Assembly: GCF_900496995.4 (NCBI RefSeq)
Contig: NW_024470381.1
Location: 496,001 to 560,000 of the forward strand
DNA length: 64,000 nt
Direction: 5' to 3'
From: Aquila chrysaetos chrysaetos
Lineage: Eukaryota > Chordata > Aves > Accipitriformes > Accipitridae
The notes under the pieces are model-generated. The model did no database searches. It was not told the origin of the DNA and worked only from the letters and a program-made list of their open reading frames with translations. Each line of letters starts with the position of its first letter. The stretch's first letter is position 1. Shown in pieces: positions 24,108-36,131 of this stretch. The position numbers were made by a program, and so were the translations under genes.

Positions 24108-27100
24108 ATGGGCCCCGCGCTGCTCCTGGCCGCCGCCGCCGCCGCCTCCCTGGCGCTGCCGGTGACCGGGACCGGCCCCGGCCCCGCCCGGCTCCGCTTG
24201 TTCTTCACCCCCCCCCGCTGCCGGTTCCGTTGCGCCGGGGGTCGTTGCGTTCATTTTTGTCAACGCGGGGGGAACGTCACCGCCTTGGAAAGCGGTCGTC
24301 CCCCCGGGGGGAGCGGCTTCCGTCTCGGTCAGTGTCGGTGAACCGGAGGGGGTCCGGTAATCCCGGGAGGGGGAGTCGGTAAACTGGAGGGGGTCCGGTA
24401 CACCGGGGGGGGCCGGGACCCTAGGTGGGGGTCCGGTAAACCGGGGGGAGGGTTGGGACCCTGGGGAGGGGGTGTCCGGTAACTCGGGGAGGGGGCCGGT
24501 GGAGCAAGACGGGGATCGGGACTCTGGGAGGGGGTGTCTGGTAAACCGGGGGGGGTCGGTATCCCGGGGGGGGACACTGTCCGGTAAACTGGGGGGGGGG
24601 GTTCCGGTGGACTGGGGGGGTGTTGGGGTGCGGGGGGCGCTCTGGGAGCTTGGGGGACCCGGGGGGGGGCTCCAGCACCCCATGGGGGTCTTCAGGAGAC
24701 GGGGGGGGTTGGGGTGCACAGGACTCTGGTACCCCATGAAGGGGGGGGTCTGGTAGACCGGGGGAGGGGGCTCCAGCACGCTGGGGGTGCATGGGGGTCT
24801 TTGGGGTGCAGGGTGGGTGACTCCAACAGACTGGGGGGGGTCCCTGGGGTGCAGGGAGCTCCAGCACAGCCCCCTCCCACACAGGACAAAGAGAGTGGGT
24901 GCTCAGGGTGCACCTGCCCCCCCCCCAACTCCCCATGGGGGGGGATGTCCCACAGCCCCCCCCCCCCCAGTGCACCGAGGCTGAGCCCAACCTGGGGGTC
25001 TTGGGGGGGGGTGTCCCCCAAAACCCTCTCCCATTCCTTCCTGAGCACCCGCTCCCTCCCACTTGGGGGGGGGGGAAGGGTGCTGGGTGCTGAGGGGGGG
25101 GGGGGAAGGTGGGGCCCCATCCCACCCACGCAGCGCCATGAGCTCATCGGCCCCGGCGGATCCCGCTTGGAAAACGTCGGGAATTTGGAAAAATAAACAT
25201 TGGGGCCCCAAGAAAAAAAAAATTGGAACCTGGACTCATGGGTGCTCGCCCGGACCCCTGGGTCCCCTTTCCTTGGATATTTGGGTTGTCCTGGATGGAT
25301 CTGGGGGACAGACACCCCCTCCCCAATTATCATCACCCCCCCTCCCCATTTTAATGGAATGGGGACCCAGGCATCCGGGTGCTGCCCCCCACCCTTTTTT
25401 TTAGACCACCCACCACTGCACCAGCATCGTCACCCAGATTTATTTGGGGGGGGGGTGATGTCCTGATATTGGGGTGTCGTGTGTGTGTCCCCCAACCCCC
25501 CCCCACCTTGCCTTGCAGTTGTGTGCCCGCTGCTGTGCCAGAACGGGGGGGTCTGTGCTCGCCCCAATAGCTGCGTGTGCCCCCCCGAATTTACCGGCAA
25601 GTTCTGTCACCTCCCAGCTAACGGCACCTGGGGGGACAAGGGGGTCCCCCAAAATCCGGAGGGGCCCCAAGCTCTCACCCAATCCGTCTACACCCTACCC
25701 TTGGCCAACTATCGGGAGGAAGAGGATGGTGAGGATCCCCCCAACATCACTGCTAATTTGGGGGAGAGGGGGGTAAATGGGTGCTGTGTGTCCCCCCCTA
25801 GCACCCCCCCCCAGCATCCATAAACACCCCCCCCAGGTGCCCAATCCATGGTGAGCATCCACATGCAACACCCACCCGAAGCCTCAGTCACCATCCATCA
25901 AGTAGAACAGGTGCGGGGGGGGGGATGAGACACCCCCAGCCCCCACAGCACCCAGAGCCCCTCGCCCGGCACCCTTCTACCGTGTCCTGGCGCAGAGCAG
26001 CCCCCGGGTGCTCCCCAGTGAGGAGGGTGCTGGGTACGGATACTGCTTCCGGCAGCTGCGCGGGGGAGAGGTGAGACCCCTACCCTGAGTGGGGGGACAC
26101 ACATGGGTGCTGGGGGGACACAACAGGGATACAGGTGGGTGCTGGGATGGGGCAGGAGGAGATACGGGTGCTGGGATGGGGATGTGGGTGCTGGGTGGGG
26201 GACATGGGTGCTGGGATGTGGCTGCTGGAAGGGGGACGTGGGTGCTGGGATGGGGGTGCTGGATGGGGGGATGTGGGTGCTGGGATGGGGGGCATGGGTG
26301 CTGGGAGGGGGATGTGGGTGCTGGGATGGGGGGGCATGGGTGCTGGGAAGGGGACATGGGTACTGGGATGTGGCAGGAGAGGACATGGGTGCTGCAAAGG
26401 GGACTTGGGTGCTGGAATGGGGTGCTGGGGGGGGGTACTGGGTGCTTGGGGCGGGGGGGGATGCAGCAGGTGGGACCATGGGCGCCGTGCAGGGATGCAG
26501 TCACCAGGAGGCCCCCCCCCCCCCTCACCCACCCATGGGTGGGGGTCCGGGGGGGGGTGTATCCCAACCCTTCTTCCCCCCCCCCCCCCCCCCCCCCCCC
26601 GCAGTGCAGCTCCCCCCTCCCCGGTCTCCGCACCCAGGATATCTGCTGCCGGGGGGCCGGCGTGGCCTGGGGGGTCCACGAGTGCCAACCCTGCGACGGC
26701 CACCCCCGTAAGGACATTGGGGGGGACACACACAGGGGACATGCTGGGGCGGGGTGGGAAAAAGGGGGGGGGTCTCATCTCTGCACACCCCCCCCCCCAG
26801 ACCTGCTCCAGCAGGATGCTCCATGTCCCCAAGGCTTCCAGCGCATCAATGGGTCCTGTGTGGGTGAGTTGGGGGGGGGAATTGGGGGGGAGTAAGGGGG
26901 GGAGTGGAGGGGGGGGTCTGACACCCCCCCCCAATTCTGCCCCCCCCCAGATGTGGATGAGTGCCAGGAGGGGGGGTTCTGCCAGAATGGGCTCTGCACC
27001 AACACGCGGGGCAGCTTTGCCTGCCTGTGCCAGCCGGGATTCCTGCTGGATTCTTCCCATTCCAGCTGTATCTGTGAGTGGCAGGGTTGGGATTGGGAAT

Positions 27101-30100
27101 GGGATTGGGGTGGGATTGGGATGGGAATGGGATTGGGAATGGGGTGGGGGTGGGATGGGACTGGGAATTGGGGATGGGGTGGGATTGGGAATGTGGATGG
27201 GATTGGGGTGGAATTGGGAACAGGGATGTGATGGGAATGGGTGGGATGCAACTGGGAATGTGGATGGGATTGGGGTGGGATGGGATTGGGAATGGGGTGG
27301 GGATGGGAATGGGGTGGGATTGGGGATGGGGTGGAATTGCAAATGTGGATGGGATTGGGAATGGGATTGGGATGAGGATGGGATGGGATTGGGAATGGGG
27401 TGGGGATGGGATGGAATTGGGATGGGGATGGAATTAGGAATAGGATGAGGATGGGCTGGGGTGGGGATGGCATTGGCAATGGGATTGGGATAGGGATGGG
27501 GTGGCCGGCTCTCCCAGGTGCTCACCCCCCCTGTGTCCCCGTCCCCGTCCCCCCCCCCAGCCCACCAGGTGATCTCGGAAGCGCGGGGACCCTGTTACCG
27601 TGTCCTGCGAGAAGGACGCTGCGCCCTCCCCACCCTCCGCAACATCACCCGCCAGATCTGCTGCTGCAGCCGGGTGGGCAAAGCCTGGGGGGCTGCCTGC
27701 CACCGCTGCCCCCCCTTTGGCTCTGGTGAGACCCCCCCCACCGGATACCTGGGTCCCCTCCCAGCACCCTTCATCCCTAGGGATGCTTGGAGGATACTTG
27801 GGTGCTGCTCCATGGGGGGGTGGTGGGGTGCAGATTTGGGGGGGTGACACCTCCCCCCAAATTTTCACACCCTGCCCCCCATTGCAGAGGGGTTCAAGGA
27901 GATCTGCCCAGCCGGTCCTGGTTACCATTACTCCGCTTCTGACCTTCGCTACAACACCCGTTACCTGGGGCAGGATCTGGCCCGCGTCCCCCTTGGACGT
28001 CCCCGCGTTGTCACCACCGCCCCCCCCTGCCACTCGTGAGCACCCATTTGTCCCCTCACCCCTTAACCAGCACCCCACGCCTGCTGGGGTCCCCCTCACC
28101 CCCACCCTCGCCCTGTAGCCCGCTGGCAGAAGGAACGGCACCCAGGTCCCCTGCCCGTCACCCGGATGCCACCCATCCCCACAAGGCCACTGCTGGTCCC
28201 CGAGAGGCCCCCCCCCTGCCCCCGAGGTCATTGTGGTACCACGACCCACCCAGGGGTTGGTGGGACCCTTCCCCACCCTGCCCACCCGGGAGGGGCCAGG
28301 CCCAGGTAGGGGTTTGGGGGGGTCCGGGGCAGGGGGGACAGTTGCAGATTTGCAGGCACACAGGTTTGCGTAGGGTTGCACATGTGTGCATGGTTGCACG
28401 GATGTGCACAGTTGCATGCATGTGTGGTTGCACAGTTGCATGCACGTGTGGTTGCATGCACGCACGTGTGGTTGCATGCATGCACGCATGGAAGTGCACG
28501 GTTGCACGTGATACTTCCATGTGTGTGCGGACAGTTGCGTGCATGCACGCTTTGCACACACGCACACGGTTGCACGCATGCACCGTTGCATGAATGCCCG
28601 GTTGCTCGTGGTTGCATGCATGCTCCGTTGCATGTACATGCGTGGTTTCACACGTGCAGAGTTGCGTGCATGCACAAGCAAGTGCATGCACAGGTGCACC
28701 CCCATACGGTTGCACATGCACTGCTGCACGTGTGTGTGCTTGCACACATGCACTGTTGCATACAAGCAGAGTGTGCATGGTTGCACATATGCACTGTTGC
28801 ACATGCATGTGTGGTTTCACCCTTGCACAGCTGCACGAATGCACAGTTGCACATGCACAGTTACGCATGCATGTGTGTTTGCACGCATGCATGGTTGTGT
28901 GCATGCAGAGCTGCACACATACACGGTTGCACGCAGGGCTGCAGGCGTGTGGGGTTGCACGTGTGTGCATGCATGCACGCAGCCTTGCACATGTGCACAG
29001 TTGCAAGCATGCACTGTTGCACATACACACTCGATGGTGCTTGCACGAGTGTGTGCGGTTGCACGCGCATGTGCCCAGGCCCCCCCCCGTCGTCGTTGCC
29101 CCCCGCCTTTTGCAGCAGCTGTCGTCAGCATCTGCGAGAGGAACCCCCAGATCTGCGGCCCCGGGCGCTGCGTCCCCCGTCAGGGCGGCTACACCTGCCT
29201 CTGCCACCCCGGCTTCTGGCTCAGCACCCAGGGCACCCACTGCATCGGTGAGGGCAGTGGCAGGGGGAGAGCAGGGGGGAGGGAGCTCCAGGCTGATGGG
29301 GACATGAGGGACCGGGGGCCCTGTCCATCTGTCTGTCCGTGCAGCCACCCACCTCTCTGGGCACCCATCCATCTCTCCTGGGCACCCACTCACCTCTCCA
29401 TGCACCCACCTCTCCTGTCTAGCTCTCTGGGCACCCATCCATCGCTCCATGCGCCCACCTATCCCTCTGGGCACCCACCTCTCCATGCACCCATCTGTTT
29501 CTCAATGCACCCACCTCTCCCGTTTATCTCCCCATGCACCCACCCATCCCTCTGAGCACCCACCTCTCCAAACTTCCATCTCTTCATGCACCCACCTCTC
29601 CATGCACCCATCTTTCCATCGCTCCATGCATCCACCTCTCCACGCACCCACCCATCCTTCCAGGCACCCACCCATCCTTGCACCCACCCACCCACCCCGT
29701 GCTCTCCCCAGATGTGGACGAGTGTCGGCGCAGCCCCTGGCCCTGCCCCAACGGTCACTGTGAGAATTCGGTGGGGAGTTACCGCTGCCTCTGCTCCCCC
29801 GGCTACCGCCCTAGCGCCGCCGGCACCAACTGCCAAGGTCAGTGGGGACCCTGGGTGCCACCCACTGGGACACCTGGGTCCTTGGGTGGCCTGAGCCTGG
29901 CCCGTGTCCTCGCAGATGTGGATGAGTGTGCCCAAAGCCCCCCACCCTGCACCCATGGGTGTTGCGAGAACCTGCCCGGCAGTTACTGTTGTGCCTGCCC
30001 CACCAGCTACTGGGGGACGGTGCCGGATGAACCCTGCGAGGGTGAGCGGGGGGACGGAGGCTGAGTCTGTGCCATGATGGGGCATCACCATGGTGTGGGG

Positions 30101-33100
30101 TCATCGCGGTGTGGGGGGGTCACCATGCCATGGGGTCACCTTGCCCTAGGGTCAACATTCCATGGGATCGCTCTAGCATAGGGTCATGGTGCCATGGGCT
30201 CACCATGAGATGATGTCACTGTGCCATGAGCTCACCATGCCATGGGGTCACCGCGCCATAGGGTTACCATGCTATGGGATCACCGTGTCATGGGGTCACC
30301 ATGCCATGGTGCCCAGGTGCAATGGACTCACCATGTCTTGGGGTCACCATGCCATGGGATCACCATGCCATGAGATCAACATGCCACAGCCTCCCCGTGC
30401 CACAGTGTCACCACACCACGGGCTCACCATGCCAGTACCCCAACCTCTCCATCCCACACAGACATTGACGAGTGCAAGAACCACCTTGCTTGCCCTGGCC
30501 AAGAGTGCGTCAACACCCTGGGCTCCTTCCAGTGCCAACCCTGCCGTGAGGGCTTCCAGCTCCACCGTGGCCGCTGTGCAGGTACCCTCACCCCGTCCCC
30601 CCCCAAGGAGCACCCCCAAATCCTACTGGGGACCCCCCTGTAACCCTTTTGCACCCCCCAGATGTGGACGAGTGCGTGGTGGGTTCCCCCTGCGGTCCCC
30701 AAGGCCGCTGCGCCAACACAGAGGGCTCCTTCCGCTGCGAGTGCCGGCACGGTTACCGGGCAGGCACCGGTGGTGCTCCATGCACGGGTGAGTGGGGACC
30801 CTCGCGGCATCACCATGTGTCGGCCCCCCCCCCCGCCGTCACCTGCCCTGATGGCATGGCGTGCCCGCAGATGTCAATGAGTGCCTGGAGGGTGACTTCT
30901 GCTTCCCCCACGGCGAGTGCCTCAACACGGAGGGCTCCTACACCTGCCTCTGTGCCCAGGGCTACACCAGCACCCCCCAGGGCACTGCTTGCACCGGTGG
31001 GTGACACCCACACCCCACCCGCCTCTGCCCAACCTGCTCACTGTGCCAGTCATGGTCCCCATGCCCATCCCGGTCCCCATGCCCATCCCAGTCCCCATGC
31101 CCATCCTGATCTCCTGTATCCATCCCAGTCTCCATGTCCCCGTACCCATCCCAGTCCCTGTGCCCATCCCAGTCCCCACATCCCCATACTCCTCCCGGTC
31201 CCCATGTCCCCATACCTGTCCTGGTCCCCATACCTGTCCCAGTCCCCACATGCCCATCCCAATCCCTGTGCCCATCCCAGTCCCCACGTCCCCACACTCC
31301 TCCTGGTCCCCGTGTCCCCATACCCATCCTGGTCCCCATCCCAGTCCCCATGCCCACCCTGGTCCCCCTCGTGCCCCCCCCCTTCACCCCGTGCCTCCCA
31401 GCAGATGTGGACGAGTGCCAGCATGGGGGTGTCTGCAAGGGCGGCCGCTGTGCCAACACCGATGGCTCCTTTGAATGTCACTGCCCGGCGGGTTTCCGCA
31501 CCGATGCTGACAAGGCCCTGTGCCAGGGTGAGGGGCTGTAGCCATCCCCTGGGAGGGGTTGGGCACTGCGCGGGGCCATGGGACTGGCATCGAGGGTGGC
31601 TTGTCCCCACAGACGTGGACGAGTGCCAGGAGTATAGTGACAGCCTCTGTGGTGCCCAACGCTGTGACAACATCCCTGGTTCCTACCACTGCGTCACTGA
31701 TTGCCAGCCTGGCTACCGGGCCGGTGACAGCGGGGACTGTGTCGGTGAGTGCCAGGGTGGTACTGGGATGGACATGGGCAGTGAGATGGGCATGGGGACC
31801 AGGGTGGGCATGGGGACTGGGATGGGCACTGGGACTGGGATGGACACAGGGACAGGGATGGACTTGGGGACCAGGGTGGACATGGGGCTGCTCCTGGCCT
31901 GGAGCCGGGGCATCCCCGGTGTCCCCAGCCTGCCGTGCCCCCCAGCTGGCCCTGGGGTGTCCCCACTGTCCCCGCAGATGTGGACGAGTGCCAGGAGTAC
32001 GGTGCCAGCCTCTGCGGTGCCCAACACTGTGACAACATCCCCGGTTCCTACCGCTGCATCACCGACTGCCAGCCCGGCTACAGGGCTGGTGATGGCGGGG
32101 ACTGCGTCGGTGAGTGCCAGGGTGGGCAGCACCGGGGGGGTGAGTAGGGGACCATGCCATATGGGATGGGGACACTGTGCCATGGGGCGCAGAGGGGCAG
32201 AGGGACCATGCCATGGGGCACAGGGTTGCAGAAGAGCCATGGGGCACATCAAGCCCCATGCCGTGGGGCACAGGGCTACCGAGGGCCCACCCCACGCTGC
32301 GCAGAGATGCAGAAGCCCAACACCAGGGTGGGCTCAGCACCATGCTAGGGTTGCAGGGTCACCCACCACGGACCCCCCTGCCACCCCCCAAAATGCTCCC
32401 ATCCCCTTTCTCAGACGTGGACGAATGTTCCAACGGGACCTTGTGCGGAGCCCACGCCACCTGCCACAACCTCCCCAGCTCCTTCCAGTGTGCCTGCGAC
32501 CCAGGCTACGAAACCGCCCGCCATGGCCACCACTGCGTGGGTACGGCTGGGGACCTGGGACAGGGGGGACGACACAACACACGACAATGACACCTGGGGA
32601 CCAACCCCCCCCCCCCCAATCTAATCTTGTTTCCTGCAGATGTGGATGAATGCGAGATGTTACGGGGGGTCTGCGGGGCCGAACGCTGCGAGAATGTCGA
32701 AGGCTCCTTCCTCTGCCTCTGCCCCAACAGCCGGGATGAATTTGACCCTGTGACGGGGCACTGTGGCCCCCCCCCTGCCCCCCAAAGCCCTCCCCAGCCC
32801 CCCAGCACGGCTGCCTGTTTCAGCAAAGCTTGTGGGGTGCTGGCACCCAACGTCACCCAACAGCAATGCTGCTGCAGCCTGGGCTGGGCTTGGGGCACCC
32901 AATGCCCTGCCCAGCCCTGCCCGGCCCCCAGCACCGGTAGGACCCCCCCGGACCCCCCCCCATAACACCCCAAAGCCCCCCCCCCCCCCCTGGGGTCCAG
33001 CCCCCTCGGTTGGGGGGTTCAGCCCTTGGCGTGGGCACACTGGTGGTGTCCTGGGTTTGGGGGGGGGCATGGGGGGCAGGAGGGGGTGTACGGGCAGGGG

Positions 33101-35856
33101 ATGGGGTGTACAGGCAGGTGACAGGGTGCGTGAGCAGGGGATGGGGTGTACAGGCAGGGGATGGGGTGTACGGGCAGGGATCGGGGTGCACAGGCAGGAC
33201 CCATCTTGGTGACCACACTGCCCCCCCCCAGATGATCACCTCGCCATCTGCCCACATGGGCACGGCCGAGCCCTCATTGGCCCCCAAAACTTGCTGGCAG
33301 GTGAGTGCTCCCCACAACCGGGCCTGGTGCCCGCTGGGGTCCCCCCCCCACTTTGGGGACCCCCTGACACTGCCCGTACCCCCAGACGTGGATGAGTGCC
33401 AGCTCTTCGGGCCCCAGCTCTGCTGGGGGGGGGTTTGCCTCAATGCCTCCCCTGGCTTCAGCTGCTATTGCCCCAGCGGCTACTACTATGAGCAGGAGCA
33501 CCTGCAGTGCGTGGGTGAGACACCCCCCCCACCTCCTGCCTGCACCCCTGCCTGCACCCTGACCACCTGCTGGCACCCCAACCCCTGCCTTCACCCTCAC
33601 CCTTGCCTGCACCCCCAGCCCCATGCCTGCACCCCAACCCCTGCCTGCATCCTAATCCCTGCCTTCACCCTCACCCTTGCCTGCACCCTGACCCCCTGCC
33701 CCCTGCCTAACCCTCTGCCCCTCTCCCCCCCCCAGATAATGACGAGTGCGGGGCAGAGGAGGCAGAGCCCTGCCTGGGGGGTCGTTGCGTCAACACGGTG
33801 GGCTCCTACTATTGCTCCTGCCCCCCCCCACTGGTCCTGGACGGGTCCCAGCGCCGCTGTGTCGCCAACGACACCCACCTGGGTGAGGGTCCCGCCTACG
33901 GGTGGTGGTGGGGAGGGGGTGCTGGGCAAGGAAGGTTGGGTTCCACTGCCTGATGCCGGCGTGCGCGTGGTGTCCCCCTTCCCCAAATCTGCCCCGTAGA
34001 TGCTGCCCAGGCCGTGTGCTGGCAGGAGGTGGGGGTCGACCTGGTGTGCGGCAGACCCCGGCTGGACAGGCAGGTCACCTACACCGAGTGCTGCTGCCTG
34101 TACGGGCAGGCGTGGGGCATGGACTGCGCCCTCTGCCCCACCCGCCACTCAGGTGACCCCCCCTCCCCTCCTTCGGTACCCCCAAATCTTCCCCACCCCA
34201 GGATGGGTGCTGGGTTGGCATCGCTCTCCTCGCAATATGGGGGCACACGGTCCGTCCCCCCCCCCAATCCCCGGGCATCCCTGTGATGGGGACCCACCGC
34301 ATCCCCGCTGACCCCAGGCAATGGGGGGGACCCCCTGCACCTCCATAATGGGGACCCCTTTGCACCCCCCAGGCAATGGGGGGGACCCCCTGCACCCCCA
34401 TAATGGGGACCCCTTTGCACCCCCCAGGCAATGGGGGGGACCCCCTGCACCCCCATAATGGGGACCCTGCTGACCCCCTCCAGCAATGTGGGGACCCCCT
34501 GCACCCCCCACTTAACCCAAGCAATGGGGGACCCCCTGCATCCCTATGCCCCCCAATGATAGGGGGTCCCTTGTAGCCCCCCCCAGTTATGGGGTGACAC
34601 CTTGTAGCCCCCCCCAATTATGGGGACCCCTTTGCATCCCCACAGCCCCCCCAGTGATGGGGGGGTCCCTTGCAGCCCCTGCAGTGATGGGGGGGGCCCC
34701 TTACATCCCCAATGATGGGGACCCCCGTGCCCCACCCTCCAGGCTGCATGGGGTGGGGGGTCCCCCAAACCCACCTTCTCCTTCTCCCCCCCCCACCAGA
34801 TGACTTCGAGTTCCTCTGCAATGTCCTGCGCCCCCCCCGCCCCCCCCCCTCCTACGAATATGCCCCCGATTTCGCCCCCCCTTACGGGCTCCCATACGGC
34901 CCCGCCATTTTCGGGGGGCCCCACGTCCCCCCCCCGCCTCTCCATTCCGACTACGACCTCTATGGCTTCGGGGGGGCAGCGGGGGGTTATGACCCCCGGG
35001 GGGACCCTCTTTACACCCCCCCCCGTTATGAGGGTGACGATTTTGAGGACCCCCGACACCCTTTCACCCATCGACCCCGGGGACCCCGCTATGAGCCCCC
35101 CGACCCCCACCCTGGCCCCCCCTGGTCCTACCAACCCCATGGGACCGGGGGGTTCATTGAGGAGGCGGGTGAGGATGAAGAGGAGGAAGATGGTGAGTTT
35201 TTTGGGGTACAGGAAGGGTGATGGGGGGGAAGGTGGTGGTGACCCCCCCCAATCCTGATATCCCCCCCCCACCCTACCATTGCAGCGGGGGAGGAAGAGT
35301 GTGGGGTGCTGAGTGGGTGCCAGCATGGGCGCTGCATTCGGGTGCCCAATGGCTTCACCTGCGACTGTGACCCAGGGTACTGGCTGGACCCTGCCCGGCT
35401 GGACTGTGTCGGTGAGACACCACCCCCCCCCCCCAGCACCCCGACCCCCCCTCAGCACCCTGACTCCTCTGGAACCCAGCCCCCCATCCTGGCACCCCGA
35501 CACCCCCCTGGCACCCTGACACCCCCCGGCACCCCAGACCCCTTCCCCTCCACCCAGACCCCCTCCCTGGCACCCAAACCCCCTCCCTGGCACCCAGACA
35601 CACCCCCCCCGCACCACCCAACCCCCCTCCCCAGCACCCATGCTCCTCCCGAGCAGCAACCACCCCTTCTTTGTGTACCCCCCCCCAATAACCCCCCCAT
35701 TCCCCCCCCCAGACATCAACGAGTGCTCGCAGGCAGCTCTCTGCCTGCCCGGCCGCTGCCTGAACACCCCCGGCTCCTATCGCTGTCTGTGCCCCCCCCG
35801 GCCACGTCCTGGCACTGGCCCCACCCCGCTGCCTGCCCGCGCGCCCTCATGCCTGA
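24108..35856 (+). CDS. LTBP4: Latent TGF-beta-binding protein 4, 28 exons
   Basis: Secreted microfibril-associated glycoprotein of elastic fibres that binds the latent TGF-beta complex. Exons: 24108-24327, 25519-25728, 25837-25910, 25949-26070, 26605-26707, 26801-26863, 26951-27073, 27561-27725, 27888-28035, 28119-28305, 29116-29247, 29712-29837, 29916-30041, 30462-30581, 30662-30787, 30871-30996, 31405-31527, 31613-31744, 31978-32109, 32415-32540, 32640-32936, 33232-33300, 33386-33514, 33736-33882, 34000-34152, 34800-35192, 35286-35411, 35713-35856. Order: signal peptide ([18 protein letters not shown]), EGF ([13 protein letters not shown]), hybrid domain, EGF, 8-Cys TB domain ([13 protein letters not shown]), proline-rich linker, EGF array (DVDEC exons, all phase 1-1), TB3 in the exon at 32640 and the next, two EGFs, TB4 ([17 protein letters not shown]), Tyr/Pro-rich hinge, two EGFs, C-terminus CLPARPHA. 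The array has ten DVDEC-type modules, about three fewer than human. One-base phase problems occur at exons 3/4, 9/10 and the last exon (C8 run near 35792); the end given assumes that correction. Confidence 0.97.
24340..24850. repeat. G-rich repeat in LTBP4 intron 1
   Basis: Degenerate GGTAAACCGGGGGGG-type units, then GGGGTGCAGG units. Intronic. Confidence 0.7.
26090..26460. repeat. GGGTGCTGGGATGG minisatellite in LTBP4 intron 4
   Basis: About 20 copies of GACATGGGTGCTGGGATGGGG-like units of 15-30 bases. Confidence 0.9.
27075..27510. repeat. GGGATTGGGAATGGG simple repeat in LTBP4 intron 7
   Basis: About 430 bases of GGGATTGGGAATGGGATGGG hexamer-derived units. Open frames rich in Gly, Met, Trp and Asp over it are artefacts. 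Confidence 0.9.
28330..29075. repeat. Large TGCA/CATG-rich minisatellite in LTBP4 intron 10
   Basis: About 740 bases of GTTGCACATGCATGTGTG-like units, largely alternating purine-pyrimidine, between exons 10 and 11. It is open in several frames on both strands, giving spurious Cys/His/Met-rich frames of up to about 400 codons. Confidence 0.9.
29330..29700. repeat. CACCCACCTCTCCATG minisatellite in LTBP4 intron 11
   Basis: Tandem units of about 15-25 bases, CACCCACCTCTCCATGCACC and variants, ending just before the exon at 29712. Confidence 0.9.
30065..30445. repeat. CACCATGCCATGGGGT minisatellite in LTBP4 intron 13
   Basis: About 20 copies of a 16-base unit (CACCATGCCATGGGGT), each with an NcoI-like CCATGG palindrome. 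Confidence 0.9.
31030..31380. repeat. CCCATCCCAGTCCCCATG minisatellite in LTBP4 intron 16
   Basis: About 350 bases of an 18-base unit in many diverged copies. Confidence 0.9.
31750..31885. repeat. GGGATGGACATGGGGAC repeat in LTBP4 intron 18
   Basis: Short tandem array of GGGACTGGGATGGGCA-like units. Its sequence is close to the reverse complement of the array in intron 16. Confidence 0.8.
33060..33205. repeat. Minisatellite in LTBP4 intron 21
   Basis: About six copies of a 22-base unit, GGGGTGTACAGGCAGGGGAT. Confidence 0.85.
33525..33715. repeat. CTGCCTGCACCCC repeat in LTBP4 intron 23
   Basis: Tandem CCTGCCTGCACCCCAACCCC-type units before the exon at 33736. Confidence 0.8.
34270..34740. 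repeat. Minisatellite in LTBP4 intron 25
   Basis: Three to four near-identical copies of a roughly 62-base unit (GGGGACCCCCTGCACCCCCA with ATAATGGGGACCCCTTTGCA), then more degenerate copies. Confidence 0.85.
35430..35640. repeat. CCCTGGCACCC repeat in LTBP4 intron 27
   Basis: Short units such as CCTGGCACCCAGACACCCCC. Confidence 0.75.
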
Positions 35857-35895
35857 GGACCCCCCCCCGCCACGCCGGGGGCCCTATATTTATTG

Positions 35896-35932
35896 TGTGT
35901 GTATATATATATTTTATATATATATATATAGG
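35896..35932. repeat. TA-rich dinucleotide repeat in the LTBP4 3' UTR
   Basis: GTGTATATATATATTTTATATATATATATATAG-type sequence, an AT island in otherwise extremely GC-rich DNA. Without the last-exon correction the LTBP4 frame would run through it, giving an Ile/Tyr-rich tail. Confidence 0.9.
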
Positions 35933-36125
35933 ATCCGGGATTTGATGGGGGGGGGGTCCATCCTGCCCCCCACCCGGACCATGGGGGAGCACCCATGGGT
36001 GCCCCCGCTGGCACCTGGCTCTGTGTTGTCTCCCCCCCACCCCCTGTGTCGGGGTGCTGTGGTAAAGCATCGGGGGGGGGGCGGGGAGTGGGTCAGTTTG
36101 GGGACACACACACACACTTTTACAG

Positions 36126-36131
36126 AATAAA
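36126..36131 (+). terminator. LTBP4: LTBP4 polyadenylation signal
   Basis: AATAAA about 270 bases past the inferred LTBP4 stop codon. Confidence 0.8.

Noticed and set aside
26080-27525. 481-codon minus-strand open frame
   Set aside because: Antisense to LTBP4 exons and composed mainly of two intronic simple repeats.
28376-29555. Long Cys/His/Met-rich open frames on both strands
   Set aside because: They coincide with the TGCA/CATG minisatellite, are open in several frames at once and match no protein family; the repeat lacks stop codons by composition.
35857-35945. Ile/Tyr-rich C-terminal tail of LTBP4 (as read without correction)
   Set aside because: The alternative frame keeps the last EGF cysteine and ends CLPARPHA like the human protein; the tail is translation of a TA repeat.
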